Part shown: piece after piece, positions 32,801 to 47,800 of the stretch
Layout: every line of letters starts with the position of its first letter
Position numbering within the stretch: position 1 is the stretch's first letter
Assembly (NCBI GenBank): GCA_037893225.1
Contig: JAZGUH010000143.1
Location: 682,001 to 746,000, forward strand
From: Hippasteria phrygiana
Lineage: Eukaryota; Echinodermata; Asteroidea; Valvatida; Goniasteridae
DNA length: 64,000 bases
Direction: 5' to 3'
Notes under the pieces: generated by a model
The model's input: only the letters and a program-made list of their open reading frames with translations
Database searches by the model: none
Told to the model about the DNA's origin: nothing
Program-made: the position numbers and the translations under genes

Positions 32801-35800
32801 CTACGCATTCCTTACTCTAATTTCTAAGTGGTTAAAATAACAAATACGCAAGCCGTCAGCTCAGTTTTCATTGTTTCTTGGCACCTTCCACATGTCTAAA
32901 AGTTTTGCTCACTGCTGTGAGAGACTAATTGTACAAATACACCAGTAATAAGGAAGACCTTCATCTGGCCTTCGTGCCCTTAACAATTCTTGTCATTGGA
33001 AATGAAGGAAACCAGTCCAGAGGGACCGAATAGACTTGCAAATGTACCGTAAGTACCGTTCACACCTCACAAATCGTGTGGTGCGTCTGTTCGTTTTTGT
33101 CTGTTTTATCGTTGTGTATCCATGTTGTTTATTATTTCACTGGTCAATTGGTGACTGTTGAGCTCAGATTAGTGGTTAAAGTTGTCATTTTCTTTTTTAT
33201 TCCCCCCCCCCCAGCCGCCCCCCCAGGCCCCCCCCCCCCCCCCCCAGCCCGCCCCCCACCAGCCATTAACACCCTAACCTCACCTACAAAATACTACCAG
33301 TAGTAAACTTTAGTATTCTTAAGACGCATATGAGAAATTATATAGTACTTTGTAGTATACAGGTATTGTACTTTACCCCATAGTGAATGCCTAGGACGTT
33401 AAGGCTCAAGTCAACAAGTAAAAACGTGTATGCTGTAACTAACATTAACCAAACCTGCCTGAGTTTTTATCATAAAGATGACCTATTGGGAATCTTGACA
33501 GGTTTCTTCTTGGAAGACACAAGGCGGCCATCGATGTCTATTCTGAAGCTGCTCGGATGAGCAGCCGTGACTGGGAGATTAGCCACAACCAAGGTGTCTG
33601 CTACATGTACCTCAAAGAGTACATGAAGGTAAATTTTAGGGCTGTGCTGAATATTATCAAATATTTGAATATTTATTTTCGTGTTCGATTATTCGAAGGT
33701 GAAATGCAAAGGGAAAGTTCAAATATTGCATCCGTGACTTCGTGACTGGTTCCTGTCCAAATAATTGTCTGACAGCAGGTTATCTGTTAGAAACACGTGA
33801 TAATGAATGTAACCTGTTCCTACTTTTTTTTCGGGAAAATATAATGTTCTCACCAGGGCAAAAAAGTATATCTGCATTTTTGCTCGTGTGCTAAACCATT
33901 ACTAAATCATTCCTTGGTGCTGGCGATAGTCATGAGGTGAGAATTTGTTATAATGATGATAATGAGCAGTTTTGTGCATTAATTAAACTTCCTCTGTACA
34001 TACTTTGTTTACCCCAAAAATTTGCCCTCCGGACCTCCGAATATTCGAATATTTGATCGAATGGAAGGTCGAATAATCGAATATTCAATTATTTGATTTG
34101 ACCCAGCCCTAGTAAATTTTGTTTCAAAAAGTCTGTTACCTTTACTCGTTTTGCACATTTATTTGCGTTTTTTTACAACTAGCTACCGTAATTTTCGGAA
34201 TATAGGCCACGCGGAGTATAAGCCGCAGCACGCAAAAATCTGCAAATTAAGATTTAAAGTTGGTGTATTAGCCGTACCGGCGTATAAGCCGCACCGCGGC
34301 GCTGATGACATCCAACCACAAAAGTCATCGTGCTGCATGCTGAAGCGCTAGTATGTAAATGGTTCCACTACACATGCAATCCTAAAGTGTAAGCAGCGCG
34401 CGAACGAGTGTCACTATGGGCTCCGTGCACAACTACATGTACTCCCTCAGCGGAAAGAAAAGGCGAGTTGGGGGGTCAATATCGACACCATCTTACCGGA
34501 ATTCAATTTAAGTGTCTGGTTCCCGCTATGATATTCTTATTGAAAATGCAATTATCGAGAGTCGGCAAACAGACAAAGCAATCCCACTGGTATACGAGTA
34601 TCAAATGAACAAGGAGCGCGGTGTGTTATACCAGCGACGTACTGCCCATGGAAGTGTGGTTGCTATGTGGACAGCGCCCTCATTCGTCGCGCACGGAGCC
34701 CATTACAAATACACTTTCATAAGTCCTCGAAATTACCAATTTTGGCGGGCTGGATGAGTGTCCTGGCTGGGTGGGCTGCACGGCAGTTCTTCTTCTTCTT
34801 TTTTTTGACGGGGCGGGGGAGGGGGGGAATTAAAATAGAAAATGACAACTTTAACCACTAATCTGAGCTCAACAGTCACCAATTGACCAGTGAAATAATA
34901 AACAACATGGATTACACAACGATAAAACAAACAAAAACGACCACACGATTTGATCTGGTTGGGCAATGGTGATTGAGCGTGCATGTATGCCCAAATGCAC
35001 TTTACACCACATTTACACTGAATCTGCAAAGGGAGATCGGGTCCTATGTTTTAATAGAACCACATGGAAGCTCAACCGCAAATAAATCGTGATGCATTTA
35101 CACTCAATCCCGATCCTGCTTTGATCTACCATTTACAGCGAAAGGAAGGATGGAAGATCATTGAGTGTGTGCAGTACGCAGCCCACCTTGCGGCCATTTT
35201 TTGCGTGCTAAATAATCAGTGTAAAAACGTAACGTACGTACCTTGTCATTTGTTGATGATTTCAGAGATGACGATGTCAATGACGGTGCGGACGGAGTAC
35301 CAACCATGTATTTGCAGTATATTTGGAACTGCGGAAATTTTTTGCTTACTTTCAGCCTTCCCATAATCTATTGCGTCATGCACACCGCATGTGGTTGTGT
35401 CAAATTGCAGGGTCTGATCCACCAATTGCGTTTACACTCGAGCATTGCAGGATCAGATCCGGATCGGATCTATCTCGAAATGGGGATCGAGTAAGGTGGA
35501 TCTGATCTGGATCAGACCCCGATCCACCTTGCGTTTACACTTGCCGTCGATCCCCCTTTGATCCCCCTTGCGGGATCCAGTGTAAATGTGGTCTTAAGTC
35601 TGTTTGAAAGGCCTTTTGAGGTTAAACATATTGACCAGTGATTGGGTTCTTCTCTTGCATTTTGTTAGGCCAAGGAGTTACTGAAGCAGGCTATACAGTT
35701 CAACCGCCATGACCTGTCATACATCATGCTGGCTAAAATCTATCTGATGGAAGGTGACATCCACATGGCAATTGATGTGTACAAGAGAGCCATTGAGTAA

Positions 35801-38800
35801 GCTTTGAAAACTAATAATCTATTCAGTCAAAGGGTTCAGATTACTGTCTTTTGTTAATGTTTAACCCTAACTACCCCAAGCCTTACAAACTCCAACAGCT
35901 GGTTGTGTTGAATTTTGATGGGTTCAGGACTGTAGTGCCTTGGCACTATTACTTTACATGGAACTATGATGTAGGCTTGGGCGATACCACTCCGGAATCA
36001 ATAAGAATCTATTCCAAACTCCTTTTTGAGGAATCGATTCTCTGATGTAGCCGATTCCAGTTCCCAGAGCGTCGATTCCAGTCCTGGCGCCGATTCCAGT
36101 CCTGGCGCCGATTCCAGTCCTGGCGCCTATACCATGCAATTTCCTCACGAACATTTTTCTTTTGACATTTCATTAAGTTATGCGAATGTTTGAGGGGATG
36201 ATGGCGCTATCTCATTTAGTGACACTTCCTTTCTGTTGACTTGAGAAACTTAAATCCGAGCTCGTGTTGAGTTGGTTTTAAGTATGAGTCTGTGTTTGTT
36301 ATGTCCATAGCATGGTGGAGATGGGCGGACATAGGGGAGCTGTGACCAGGTTAGGTTTGGTGGCTGGGGGTGCGAGTGGAGGATCGTAGTTCTCAGATCC
36401 TCTTATGAGCAATTCCAGTCCTCGCGCCTATACCATGCAATTTTCTCACGAACATTTTTCTTTTGACATTTCATTAAGTTATGCGAATCAGGTTTCGTAT
36501 CATCTGATGAATTTTAACGGAGATTGGCAATTGTATGCAGGTCCTGAAAACGTTTTCATAAAATTCCTTTAAAAAAAATTAAGAAAACTTTCAGAACTAT
36601 ATTTCAAAACGTTTGTTTTGGATTATTCTTTCCCCATCACGCGTCAAAAACCCGTGTAGTCCTGCACTTGGCGATCCACCAACAAGTGGCGAGGAATCGC
36701 CGGCGATTTTCGAAAACAAATTCAGGATTAAATATTGGAGATATTAACTGCAAAGTTCCACATGTATACCATGTAAAAAAAATTACTGCTATAAAAGCAC
36801 TTAATACCGTAAACAAAATTGTGAATTAACAGACATACGAGTGTGAGCAGCATGGGAAAATTTTGCGCTCACTTGTACTTGAGCAAGTTATTTCTCATCT
36901 CGAGGAACTCCCTTGTGGTTGAGCACTTGCTGACTGAAAGACCGTACCGTCATTTGATTGGCAAGTTGGTCTCACGTGATATTTTATATGTAGGGTTATA
37001 CAGCAAAGTCGTAAACAGGGCTACTGCATATGCATGCCCACATGTCAGCAAGGGGCGTGGTTTGATTATATTGGTTAAGTAACTGATATTATCTTGTAAA
37101 ATATTGAGACAGGTGGATAGGCAAAAGATCCGGAAAATTACAGGAAAATATTCAAAATATTCCTGTAAATGTTTTCACTATGAATTTCGCAATGTTCTAA
37201 TTTCAGCTACCCCTGTACTTAAAAAGTTTAGAGCGGTGGCGTCACGTCGTCAGTCGAGTCGAGTCGACGCCAAAAGTTTCCAGATTCATACGCGCATGCA
37301 TAGCAGCCCACCCTCTTTTTATGAATGGCATGTGTACTGGCTGGTACTTTGCGGGCGATTGGAAATGCAGCAGTAAATTCGTTTCCAGCGATCACAACAG
37401 TGACTCATCAAAAATGAAACCGCATGGTGAATTTGGATGTATTCCAAAATGATTATTAGGCTGCAAAATGTTGATCTTACCATGGAGCTATAAAAAGGAG
37501 CTCCATGATCTCACACAAACACACACACAATATATAAATGGAACTAAGAAAAAAACGACATATTTAGCGACTATTTTGATGGAAATGCTGGGTTTTTCAG
37601 CGTACCCTACTCACTGTTTTCTACAGTTTTTCTCAGTGTTCATAGCGCCGCAATTGCGCCCTAATTGCACTGTGAGCATCCAGTTGTATGCTTGTCTGTG
37701 GATGCGCGTGTTGTTTGTGTAGATTCAAGGACCGAGACATAACATGGCTGAAATGTGAATAAGGCGCATTCAGGTAGTTTCATTGTATCATTTTTTTTCA
37801 CAGGTTTTCTCCGGAGAATCCTGAACTGTTGACGACACTTGGTTTGTTGTATCTTCAGGTAAAGGCTTGATGTTAGCGGTGGATTTAAATTCTTTAGGCA
37901 GGGACAAAGTTAGCAAGCGGGCGAAAGTTAAGGGTTACAATTATTTTAAGGAGGGGTATGTACATAAAGTCATTTGTGAAGTCATTAAGGATGGTCAAGT
38001 TGCTGTTGCGGGGAAATGTTATCGAAGAATGAGGAAGAGTGACACGCTACATTGCTGAAATTTGTGTTTCGGAAAGGACGGGCTCGTTGCAGAAAGTAGA
38101 TGTTAGCTGTGTTGCTGGGTAAGTTAGTATTGGAATAAAAGAAACCGCGGATGTTACGACGCAATTATACCATAGTCTAATATTAAAGAAGATTCTTTAC
38201 GTTTTCTGGTTACCTCATATAAACTCCTCAAAAAAAGTTCGGAAACTCAAGTTTGACAGACGATTTCTCTCTTGTTTCCAACTCCTTTTCCTTGAATTTG
38301 GTATCATTGGAAAGCCCTGTTATTCTTCTTTACAATGATGTGTCATTTGTTATGATTAAGCAATTGGGGCATGTGCAGCACAGCTGAATATAGGGGTGGG
38401 TGTAAAGTGAAATGTGACAAAATGCATTACTATTGTCCAAAAGTGCATTCCCTTTTGCTTGGAGGATGGGAATGTGTAACAGATCTGCAACAGATCCTGA
38501 TTGATGAATGGGACGCCATCCCACAGCAACGTGTGAACCGGCTCTTGAACAGCATGAGGAGGAGGTGACAGGCTGTTGTGGCTGCATTCGGATCTTCCAC
38601 CCGCTACTGAGGCTCTTGACTTTAACATTGTTCAATGAAGAAACATTTACTGTTCAATGATTAAACCAGAAAAAAATACTTTCCTTACGTCTTGTTTTTT
38701 CTTTTGTTAGTGATAGTGTTGCATTGTACTGTGAGAGAGACTTCTTGTTACTGATGGAGCATTACTGGGTGTTTGAGTGCAGAAAATGACAAATAATCTT

Positions 38801-41800
38801 TTACTCTGTTTGAAACGCAAGCACATTAACAACAGAGTTGCTATCCCGGAGGCAATTTATTGTGACAGGCCGTGTGGATTTCTAAACTTTTCCCGCACAT
38901 TTGTGGCTTACAACCTTTAAATATTGGTTAGTAAGCAGAGAATCATTCAAAACACACCAATCCTCCGAACTCCTAACAGCAAGAGTCAATACACTTTTGG
39001 AAAATAGCAATGCATTTTGTCACATTTCACTTTACACCCACCCCCATATTCAGCTGTGCTGCACATCCCCCAATAGCTTAATCATAACAAATGACACACC
39101 ATTGTAAAGAATAATAACAGGGCTTTCCAATGATACCACATTCAAGGAAAAGGAGTTGGAAACAAGAGAGAAATCGTCTGTCAAACTTGAGTTTCCGAAC
39201 TTTTTTTTGAGGAGTTTATATTATACTTCTGTGCTTTCTACTGACCAAAAGAATGACTACTTTTGTATTTGAAATGTTTCATTCCTTCTAGATTTCACCG
39301 ATTGAATGGTATACTATTGGTGAATATTATTAACAGGTAACCAATTTGTAAGGCTAGAAAACATTGTACCGGTATATAAACCTACCTCCGGTAAGCTCCG
39401 GCTACCTCCAAATTTTACCAACTGCCCACTTTTATTGACAAAATACTGTGCCCGGCCGCACCAAACACATTTGTTTGTGTACACTTTTCACAGCGCATGT
39501 GACAAAGTTTGACCGAGCTTGACTGAGCTAATGGCGGACCACGCCTGTAGCAACTGTTGCTAATTTACCTGACCAAAATTCGTAATCCTATTGGTCAATG
39601 CGCACTGTTTGATTGATAGGCTAGATTGGTCCATTCCGCCTGGTTTTGACATACCGCATCACATAAGTGTGGGAGATCTTAAGCGTGTTTTACTGTCGGG
39701 CTATGAGGGAATTTCTTAGAAAAAGCTTGACTGGGATTTTTAATGCTAATTTTTACCAGGTAAACCAAAACCAACGGGCCTTTGAACACCTTGGTAATGC
39801 CTTGACCTATGACCCAAGTAATGTTAAGGTGAGTCACCTACCTCATTTTTTATTCATAGAATGTTATAAATATTTGCAATTCCGAGATCAAAGGTATTAT
39901 TTTCTGTAGACAAGTTGATACAGGTTGGGCCCTTTGCCGTCAAGTAAAACACTGAAAACATCCCCACAATTTCACCCTTTGCGTACGGATGACGTCTGTG
40001 GACGCAAAAAAGTGTCACCAGGCCGGATGACGCCATTGGCTGCCATTTGTGCAGTTTCAATCCATTGTTGGATTATTGTTTATGTCATGCTTGACTGCAC
40101 AAATGCATTGTAGTTGTTCGATTTGGCTGCCAAAATTGCTGCAACACCCTGACGTCTCCCGTAAAATACCATGCCCAAGGGGTTAAAGGTAATATACAGC
40201 GACTGGGATTGCGGGTAACACCATGTGAAATAGATCTCTTCTAGGAAGAAGTGTGGTTCTGAAAAGAACCGGGGTAAGTGTGTAACTCGACCATTTCTGA
40301 AAATTGCAACAATGACCAATCATGTACACTGCCTTTAAGGGGCGTAAAGTTTTGCAGAAATCAACATAGAAAAATACTGTAAATGGTTCTGGAACGATGA
40401 TGGATACGACAAAATAGGCTGGGCAAGCAATGTTTTAATTGCAGATGATGTAGTAGCCAGGAAATGGTATTTGTTTGTGGGCAGAGGCAGTGGTCAGTCC
40501 AAAGTCTAGATAAATTACTAACGCACCAAAAATACATCAAAAAATTTGAACCTTTCAGAAGAAAATGTTTTGTTGTTAGTATGCCAAAATGTTTAAGTAT
40601 GTACTGTTGCGAGAGTAAAGATTTGTACAATTCACATCTCTCATTCAGTATATACACTTTAGCCATACAATGTGTAACAGTAGTGTGCGTAGATTTTCAC
40701 ACCTATTTGATCTCCCATGTTTGAGATTTTGTATTTGTATTTTTGGCAAGAGTGTCAAGGATTTAGTCGTGGAAGTTGGCTTGCTGTGTAAATAATGATC
40801 TTTTACCTTTTTTTTTTCTTTTTTTACTATCTGATACATACCTTTAGGCTATCCTTGCGGCCGGCAGCATGATGCAGCAACACAATGACTTTGACGTGGC
40901 TCTCACTAAGTACCGCATTGCTGCTGCGGCTGTTCCAGAGAGTGCCCCCCTTTGGAACAACATCGGCATGTGCTTCTTTGGCAGGAAGAAATACGTAGCT
41001 GTGAGTATACCACTCTAGGCAGCAGGATATTCCTGCTGCCATTGAAAGGTTTATAGAATTGAACATTGGGGAAAAATGCTCTAAATGGTTCGGAAACGAT
41101 AATAGAAACATAAGAAATAAAAATTGAGATGCATCTGTGTGTTTCTATTTTTCAATAGGGGATTCCACCACTGCTGTGACCCCGGTTCGAATCCCACCAG
41201 GGTAGGGCTGTCCCAAATATACGGAATATTTGAAGATTCATTTGTCAACTGAATATTCAAATACCTTTTGCCGGTTCGAATATTCGAAAAAGATAAATAT
41301 ATGCATGTACGACTCTGATGCTATTTTTAATAGAAAAGTTACGAGGCTTAGCAGTGTCAAATGCCACCTTTTTGTCAACAGTACCTTTTTGTGGATGGAG
41401 GTTTATATATGTTCCTGTCCGTAAAACCCTTGAAACTTGTAAAATAATAACTGCAAAAACGCAGCATGGAGTTTGGTTTCTTGTTATCAGAACGTTATAT
41501 GTACCCCTAATGATCCTGATACAATAGGCGCGTGGGAACAAATGTCAATAGAGCGGTCCATAATATCAATCGCCGCACGTAAAACACTGGCGTGCTTTGC
41601 GTTCAAATTTTACCGCCGCAGCATGCAGTTGCAGCTGACGTTTGAAAAACTTGATCAGCGAGTTTTGATTATTCGGTCAAACCCAGTTTCGAATAATCAA
41701 ATACTAAATTATTCGAAAGTGAACAGCCCTACACCAGGGCCGACATGTTGGTTGAGTTTTTAGTCTCTGCCTGATTCTGTGCGTTTTCCCCAGAATATCA

Positions 41801-44800
41801 TTCTGGGGTTTTCCTCCCACTTCTAAAACTGAACATTTCTTCATCGTCATCGTCCTCCAGGTTTCTTCAGGCTTTTGAGCTACTGATTATGACAAAATTA
41901 TTTGGGTGTGACCCTGTCCACAAAAAGTAACCCTTCCTATCATCGGCAGTAAACTGTTGCCTCCTACTTGCTACTTGCTGTGTCCCTGATGAACCATGTA
42001 CAAAATGCACTGTACTCTGTGTGTATCTGTGTCCAGGGACATGGCAAGCAGTTGGGTTTTTCCCTTGATGAAGTTACAGGCAGAAAGAGGTATTTTTTTG
42101 TGGGTGGGGGAACGGCCCATGGTTTTGTCCGTCCTAAGTCCCAGTAAATTATGAAAAAAATACATCAAAATCTTTATTTCATACATGTTCATCATTGTTT
42201 GAGAACCATTTCTTAGATCATTCCTATTTTTGTATTTCCGTGAACCTCTAAGGGTGGGGAATATTCCTCAATATGTTTCAGAAGTTTCCCACCATTTCAT
42301 TAACTTTTTCAAAGTGAACAAAGAAACTGGCAGGAGCGGGATTTGATTTTGATACCAATGAGGAAACTTGCAAATTGCCAATCTGTTGAAATTAACGTTT
42401 TTTTTCGCTGCAGGCCATAAGCTGCCTTAAGAGGGCGAACTATCTAGCGTCCTTCGACTGGCGGATTTTATACAACCTGGGGCTGGTCCATCTGACCATG
42501 CAGCAGTACGCCTCTGCATTCCACTTCCTGAGTGCGGCCATCAACCTCAAACCAAAGATGGGCCAACTCTTTATGCTCCTGGCAGGTCAGTTGGACTCAC
42601 TGGGCCATATTTTTGAGCCAACGAGGGTGCTGTAACATGTTGCTTTCATTCAAAGAATGCATTTTACAGTCTGTAATATTTTGATTGAAGTAAAGTTACT
42701 GAAGATGAAAATCTACTTCAATTAACATGAAAATCAGGGGTGAGATTTCTTCAGATTTTTCCTGATTACAGGATTTTTAGTAAGACATCTTCCAGATTTC
42801 CGGAAGATTTGTTGGTCCTTAAATTGTTTTTATCATTCCGAAATGATCTCTGCAGCCTGGAACAACCTTCTTTTCATTTTAATGACCCATTTTTTTTTTA
42901 TTTTGAACTCTATCTTTTGGTAGAAAATGCTGTTAAATCTTATATGCATTTTTCAGCAACGCCATACAAATGAAATGCCTCTGAATGTTTTTTTTTTTTT
43001 TTTTCCTCATCTCATCCCTGATCAGTACTTTTTGTACCCCCAAAATGGAGTCACTACAGTGCCCTCATAAAAAAAAGGCAAATTACAAGAACAATTTCTG
43101 ATCAGCTTATCATAGACTGTGGCCAACTCCAGCAGCTTTACATCATTTGCACTGTGCTTGGAGTGCATCACATGGCAAACATTGGGTTCCCGTCTTGAAC
43201 TTTGAAAACAGACTGTAAATGGAGAAAAACAAATTGGAAAGAAGCAGGGTTCCCATCGCATCCTGGAAATAAGGGAAAACCTGGAAAATGAGTTCCGCTT
43301 TTTCCAGTCGGGGGAAAAGTCGGGGAATTTTATTGGCCTAAAAGAGAAAGTGGTCATCAGTCTGTAATATTGTGTCTCATGGCCAAACAGCGTATCCACT
43401 GGATGATTGGCTATGGTGGCTTTTTATTGTGGAAATCCCTCTTTAACTCTCTTTCAACAACATTGAAGACGTGTCAAACTGGATATAGGTTGAAATAATT
43501 ATCCCAGGATTTTGAAAATTCATCAGGGAAAACGCGGGGAGGGAAAATCAGGGAATTTTGTTTTCATGAAATGGTGTGAACCCTGAGATGATCTTGAAGC
43601 TTTAGGGTTCCCTGTATGTCAGGTTGGCACAGTTATTCTTTCTTCACCTTCCACCCTGGTATGATTCCTGTGTAGGTTTGCTGTGTGGGTTGGGTTTAGT
43701 CTCTTTCAGATGTTTTCCGATCATTTTTCTGTTGTGTATAATTTGAAACAAAGTAAACCTGTTTTACCGGTCAGACATGTGACTTTTAGGAAAACTGAAT
43801 CTATTAACTTTAATTCAATGAATATTGATCTTGCCAATACAATGTTGTGTTCACACCAAACAGGGGAATTGGATGAACAGGTGCAGCGTTATAACAAAAC
43901 TCTATTAAGTGTATTAAACTGTCACGCTCCTCTTCAAACTAAGATCATCACAGTTAGACCACTTGTACCTTGGTTTAATGCTGAAATTAAAGTTGCAAAG
44001 AGGTTGCGTCGAAAGGCAGAAAGGAAATGGTTAACTACTAATAATATTATCACCTGAAGAATTATAAGACACACAGAAATCACACCACGTACCTGATGAA
44101 TAGGGCTCGTCAAGATTTTTATGCTAATTTTATTCAGGAGAACAGTTGCAACTCTAAACATCTTTTTAATGCTGTTAATAAACTTCTTAAACCACAGGCT
44201 AATATTGCTAAACCCAACTCAAGCAATCCCCATTATTTAGCTAATGCCATGGGTCAGTTTTTCATTCAAAAGATAACTGACATTCACGCAAAACTTGGTT
44301 CTGGTAATTTACAATCTGTGGCTGATAATATTGCATCTGATGCACCTGGGCAGACATATGGGACGTTTGACCGATTTGTATCACTTACTGAGCACCATGT
44401 GAGGAGTTTATTGAAAAAGGCTAAAAGAAATCATGTTCTTTAGACCCCATACCCACTCAGCTTGTTGTTAATTGTTTGGATGTTCTTCTGCCTGTTATTA
44501 CCAGGATTATAAACCTGTCTTTAGAAACAGGCATATTCGCAACTGATTGGAAGGAAGCCCTCGTCCTGCCTATAACATGTTATAAAAAGGAGTAATTTAG
44601 ATTCTACAAATTATCCGAATTTTCGGCCTATTAGTAATCTCCAGTATATATCCAAGTTAACTGAAAGAGCTGTGTATGAACAGATTCATGATCACATGAT
44701 TGTTAATTCATTGTATCCACTGCTTCAGTCAGCTTGTAGAAAAAATCACAGTACTGAAACTGCTTTGCTTAAAGTGAAGAATGATATTTTAATGAAAATG

Positions 44801-47800
44801 AATAATCAACATGTTACTTTACTTGTACTTTTAGATCTTAGCGCTGCTTTCGATACAGTGGATCATAACATTTTACTGAAACATCTTCAGTTTAAAATTG
44901 GAATCTCTGGTGTAGCTTTAAACTGGTTTAAATCTTATCTATAACTGGTAGAAGTCAACGTGTTTTATTGAATGGGGAATTGTCTGATAGTTTTAACTTG
45001 AATTGTGGAGTTCCGCAAGGATCATGTTTGGGGCCACTCCTTTTTAGTATTTACTCATCTAAATTATTCGACATAGTAGAACAACATCTTCCTGACACTC
45101 ACTGTTACGCTGATGACACCCAGTTATATCTGTCATTTAAACCTTGTAACTCAGACAATCAAGAACAGTCTTTGACTGCTATGGAAAACTGTATAAGGGA
45201 CATATGGCAATGGATGCTACAAGATAAACTCATGATAAATGATTCCAAAACTGAATTTATCATTATTGGTAGTCAACAACAATTATCTAAATTGACTATA
45301 TACCTGGTATTAAGCCTGTTCGATATGACGATATTTCCCGATATTTCGATATTTGTTTCATATCGAAAACCGTATCGGCCCCTTTAAAAATAACCGGAAT
45401 ATCGGCGAATTCGATATACCGAAGAATATCGCGATATAGGTCCTATGTTCCTTTTGGCCGCATTACGTGTGGATTTGTCCAGTTTACTTTGCTCGAAATT
45501 CCAGTTATTTCCAATTATTGGAAGGTAGAATAGTATATAATATATCATGATGTACCATGGAGGAATAAAAAAATACATACATGCACTAAACGTTTTCTAA
45601 ACCCCGACATGACATCTCCGCTCCGCGCGATTTACCCTCCGCGCCGTACGTTGGCAAGTGCAAACAACGTCTTATTCCCAGTGTACAATGTACGTACGTA
45701 CCCACACGCTTGCGAACTCATACTGAGATCGAGGGGTATGGCAATTGTTTGCAATAAGGTCAACCCCTGTAGCGCATCTGCGCGTGCGCGTTGCTTTGTT
45801 GCTAGCCTTGGTCAAGTGCAAGCAACCGCACTGAATGCCACCGTCTTTCCCCAGTGTACAAGGCACATGTATGTGTAGTTTATACGTGTAGCGAACTGCG
45901 TCTTGAGAAAAGATTAAAACACGTGCCGCGCATCCATTGTACATTGTGCAATGTCATGTCGTCTTCACAAAATATACGACACGATCGTTTGTTGACAGCT
46001 CGCATGTGATCGTCCATGGTATTATCATCTGTGTTACTAATCAACAATGCTAAAATAGAGACAAACGCTAGTCTTTCTGGAGTGCCATAAAGTAGCCAAC
46101 TGAAGGTAAATGTCGTAAAACTCCAAATACTCAACGAACGAAGGGAAGCTTTGTCAAACCGGCCCCCGTTCTATCCTGCCGCTCCCTCAATCCCGGTGGC
46201 CCCGATCTCATGATGCCGTGGTGACTTCCGTCATGTAGTTTTTTTATTCCTCCGTTCTTCCGGTAATGAACAAGTGACGTCATCACGATAATATCGAATA
46301 TCGCGATATTTTTCTGCCGATATTTCGGTATCAAAATAAATGGATATCGAACAGCCTTACCTGGTATCAAAGTGGGAGATTGTACTATTTTACCATCATT
46401 ACAAGTTCGTAACTTAGGTTGCTGGTTCGACCCTAAACTGAGTATGAATAAACCGATTACCACCACATGCTCCACTGCTTTTTATCACATTCATAATATT
46501 AGAAGAATTAGGAAATACTTTTCGAGAGATGCATTAATTGCTTTAGTTCATGCATTCATAACCAGTCGTCTTGATTATTGTAATAGTTTATATTATGGTC
46601 TACCAAATTCACAATTAGTTAAACTTCAACGAGTTCAGAATGTTGCTGCAAGGCTTGTTTGTAGTAAACCATCGTGGAGCCATGTCACACCACTACTACA
46701 TCAACTACGTTGGTTGCCTATACAATTCCGCATTCAGTTTAAAATCCTTCTTTTAACTTTTAAGGCGCTTCGTGATCTTGCTCCCAGATACATTATCGAT
46801 ATGTTAAAAGTTAAAATTAAATCCAACTATTCCCTTCGGTCTAATGGTCGGTTCCTTTTAGATCATCCATCTGTAAGAATGCAAAAAACTATGGGGGACC
46901 GTGCATTTGCACAAGCCGCTCCCACTTTGTGGAACCAACTACCAGCCGAGGTTCAGTCGGTTCAGTCCCTTCCAGTTTTTAAGACTAAGCTTAAGACATT
47001 TATTTTTAAAAAGGCATTTGAATAAGACTGAATTGTTATTATTGGTTTATTTTAGATGTAGGCTTTTCATTTTTGTAGTTTAAGTTTTATAAGTTTTTAC
47101 AGTGGTTTTTTCTTTTTAATACACGTATATGTAATGTAATTATTTTTAAGATTAAAGTTAAATTTTAAATTTCTAATACATAATTAACTGTAATGCGCAT
47201 TAGAACATGTTTATGGTTTCTGCGCAAAATAAATAAATTATTATTATTATTACCTCTTAGTCCCTTCCCTGGACTAACTGTTGACTGGGCTTTTCCCATT
47301 GCTTCTGAAAAGTGTTTTGTTTTTCTTAGTTCAAGAAGCGTGATTGGAATCAGGGCACAAAAGTGAAAAAATCATAGTACATGTACATGTACTATGATTT
47401 CCCCAAGGAATAAAAAAGGGAAAAGCCAACTGTTGCTTTAGAATTCGGTAAGCTTAAAAAGTATAAACATGTAATTGATTCAATGGGCGGCACATGTTCA
47501 AAGTCATCCTAAAGCAACCGCCAGGGCGTGCAGGGGTGACGTGCTGCCAAGATGAATGGGCAGTAGTTTCGTACAATGGTCAAAAGAGGGTGCACTTCAA
47601 ATACGACGCAAGAGGGCGCTATTTAAAAGAACGGACGCCATATTGAAATATGGGCATTTGGCAGAAAATCGCTGAAACGAACGATCGCTATAACGAACAA
47701 AATCTGTGGATCCTGTGATGTTCATTATAGCGGCGTTCCACTGTACCCATTTTTTTTGGTGCAGATTTAATGTCTTTCTTAGTTTAACATCATGATATTG

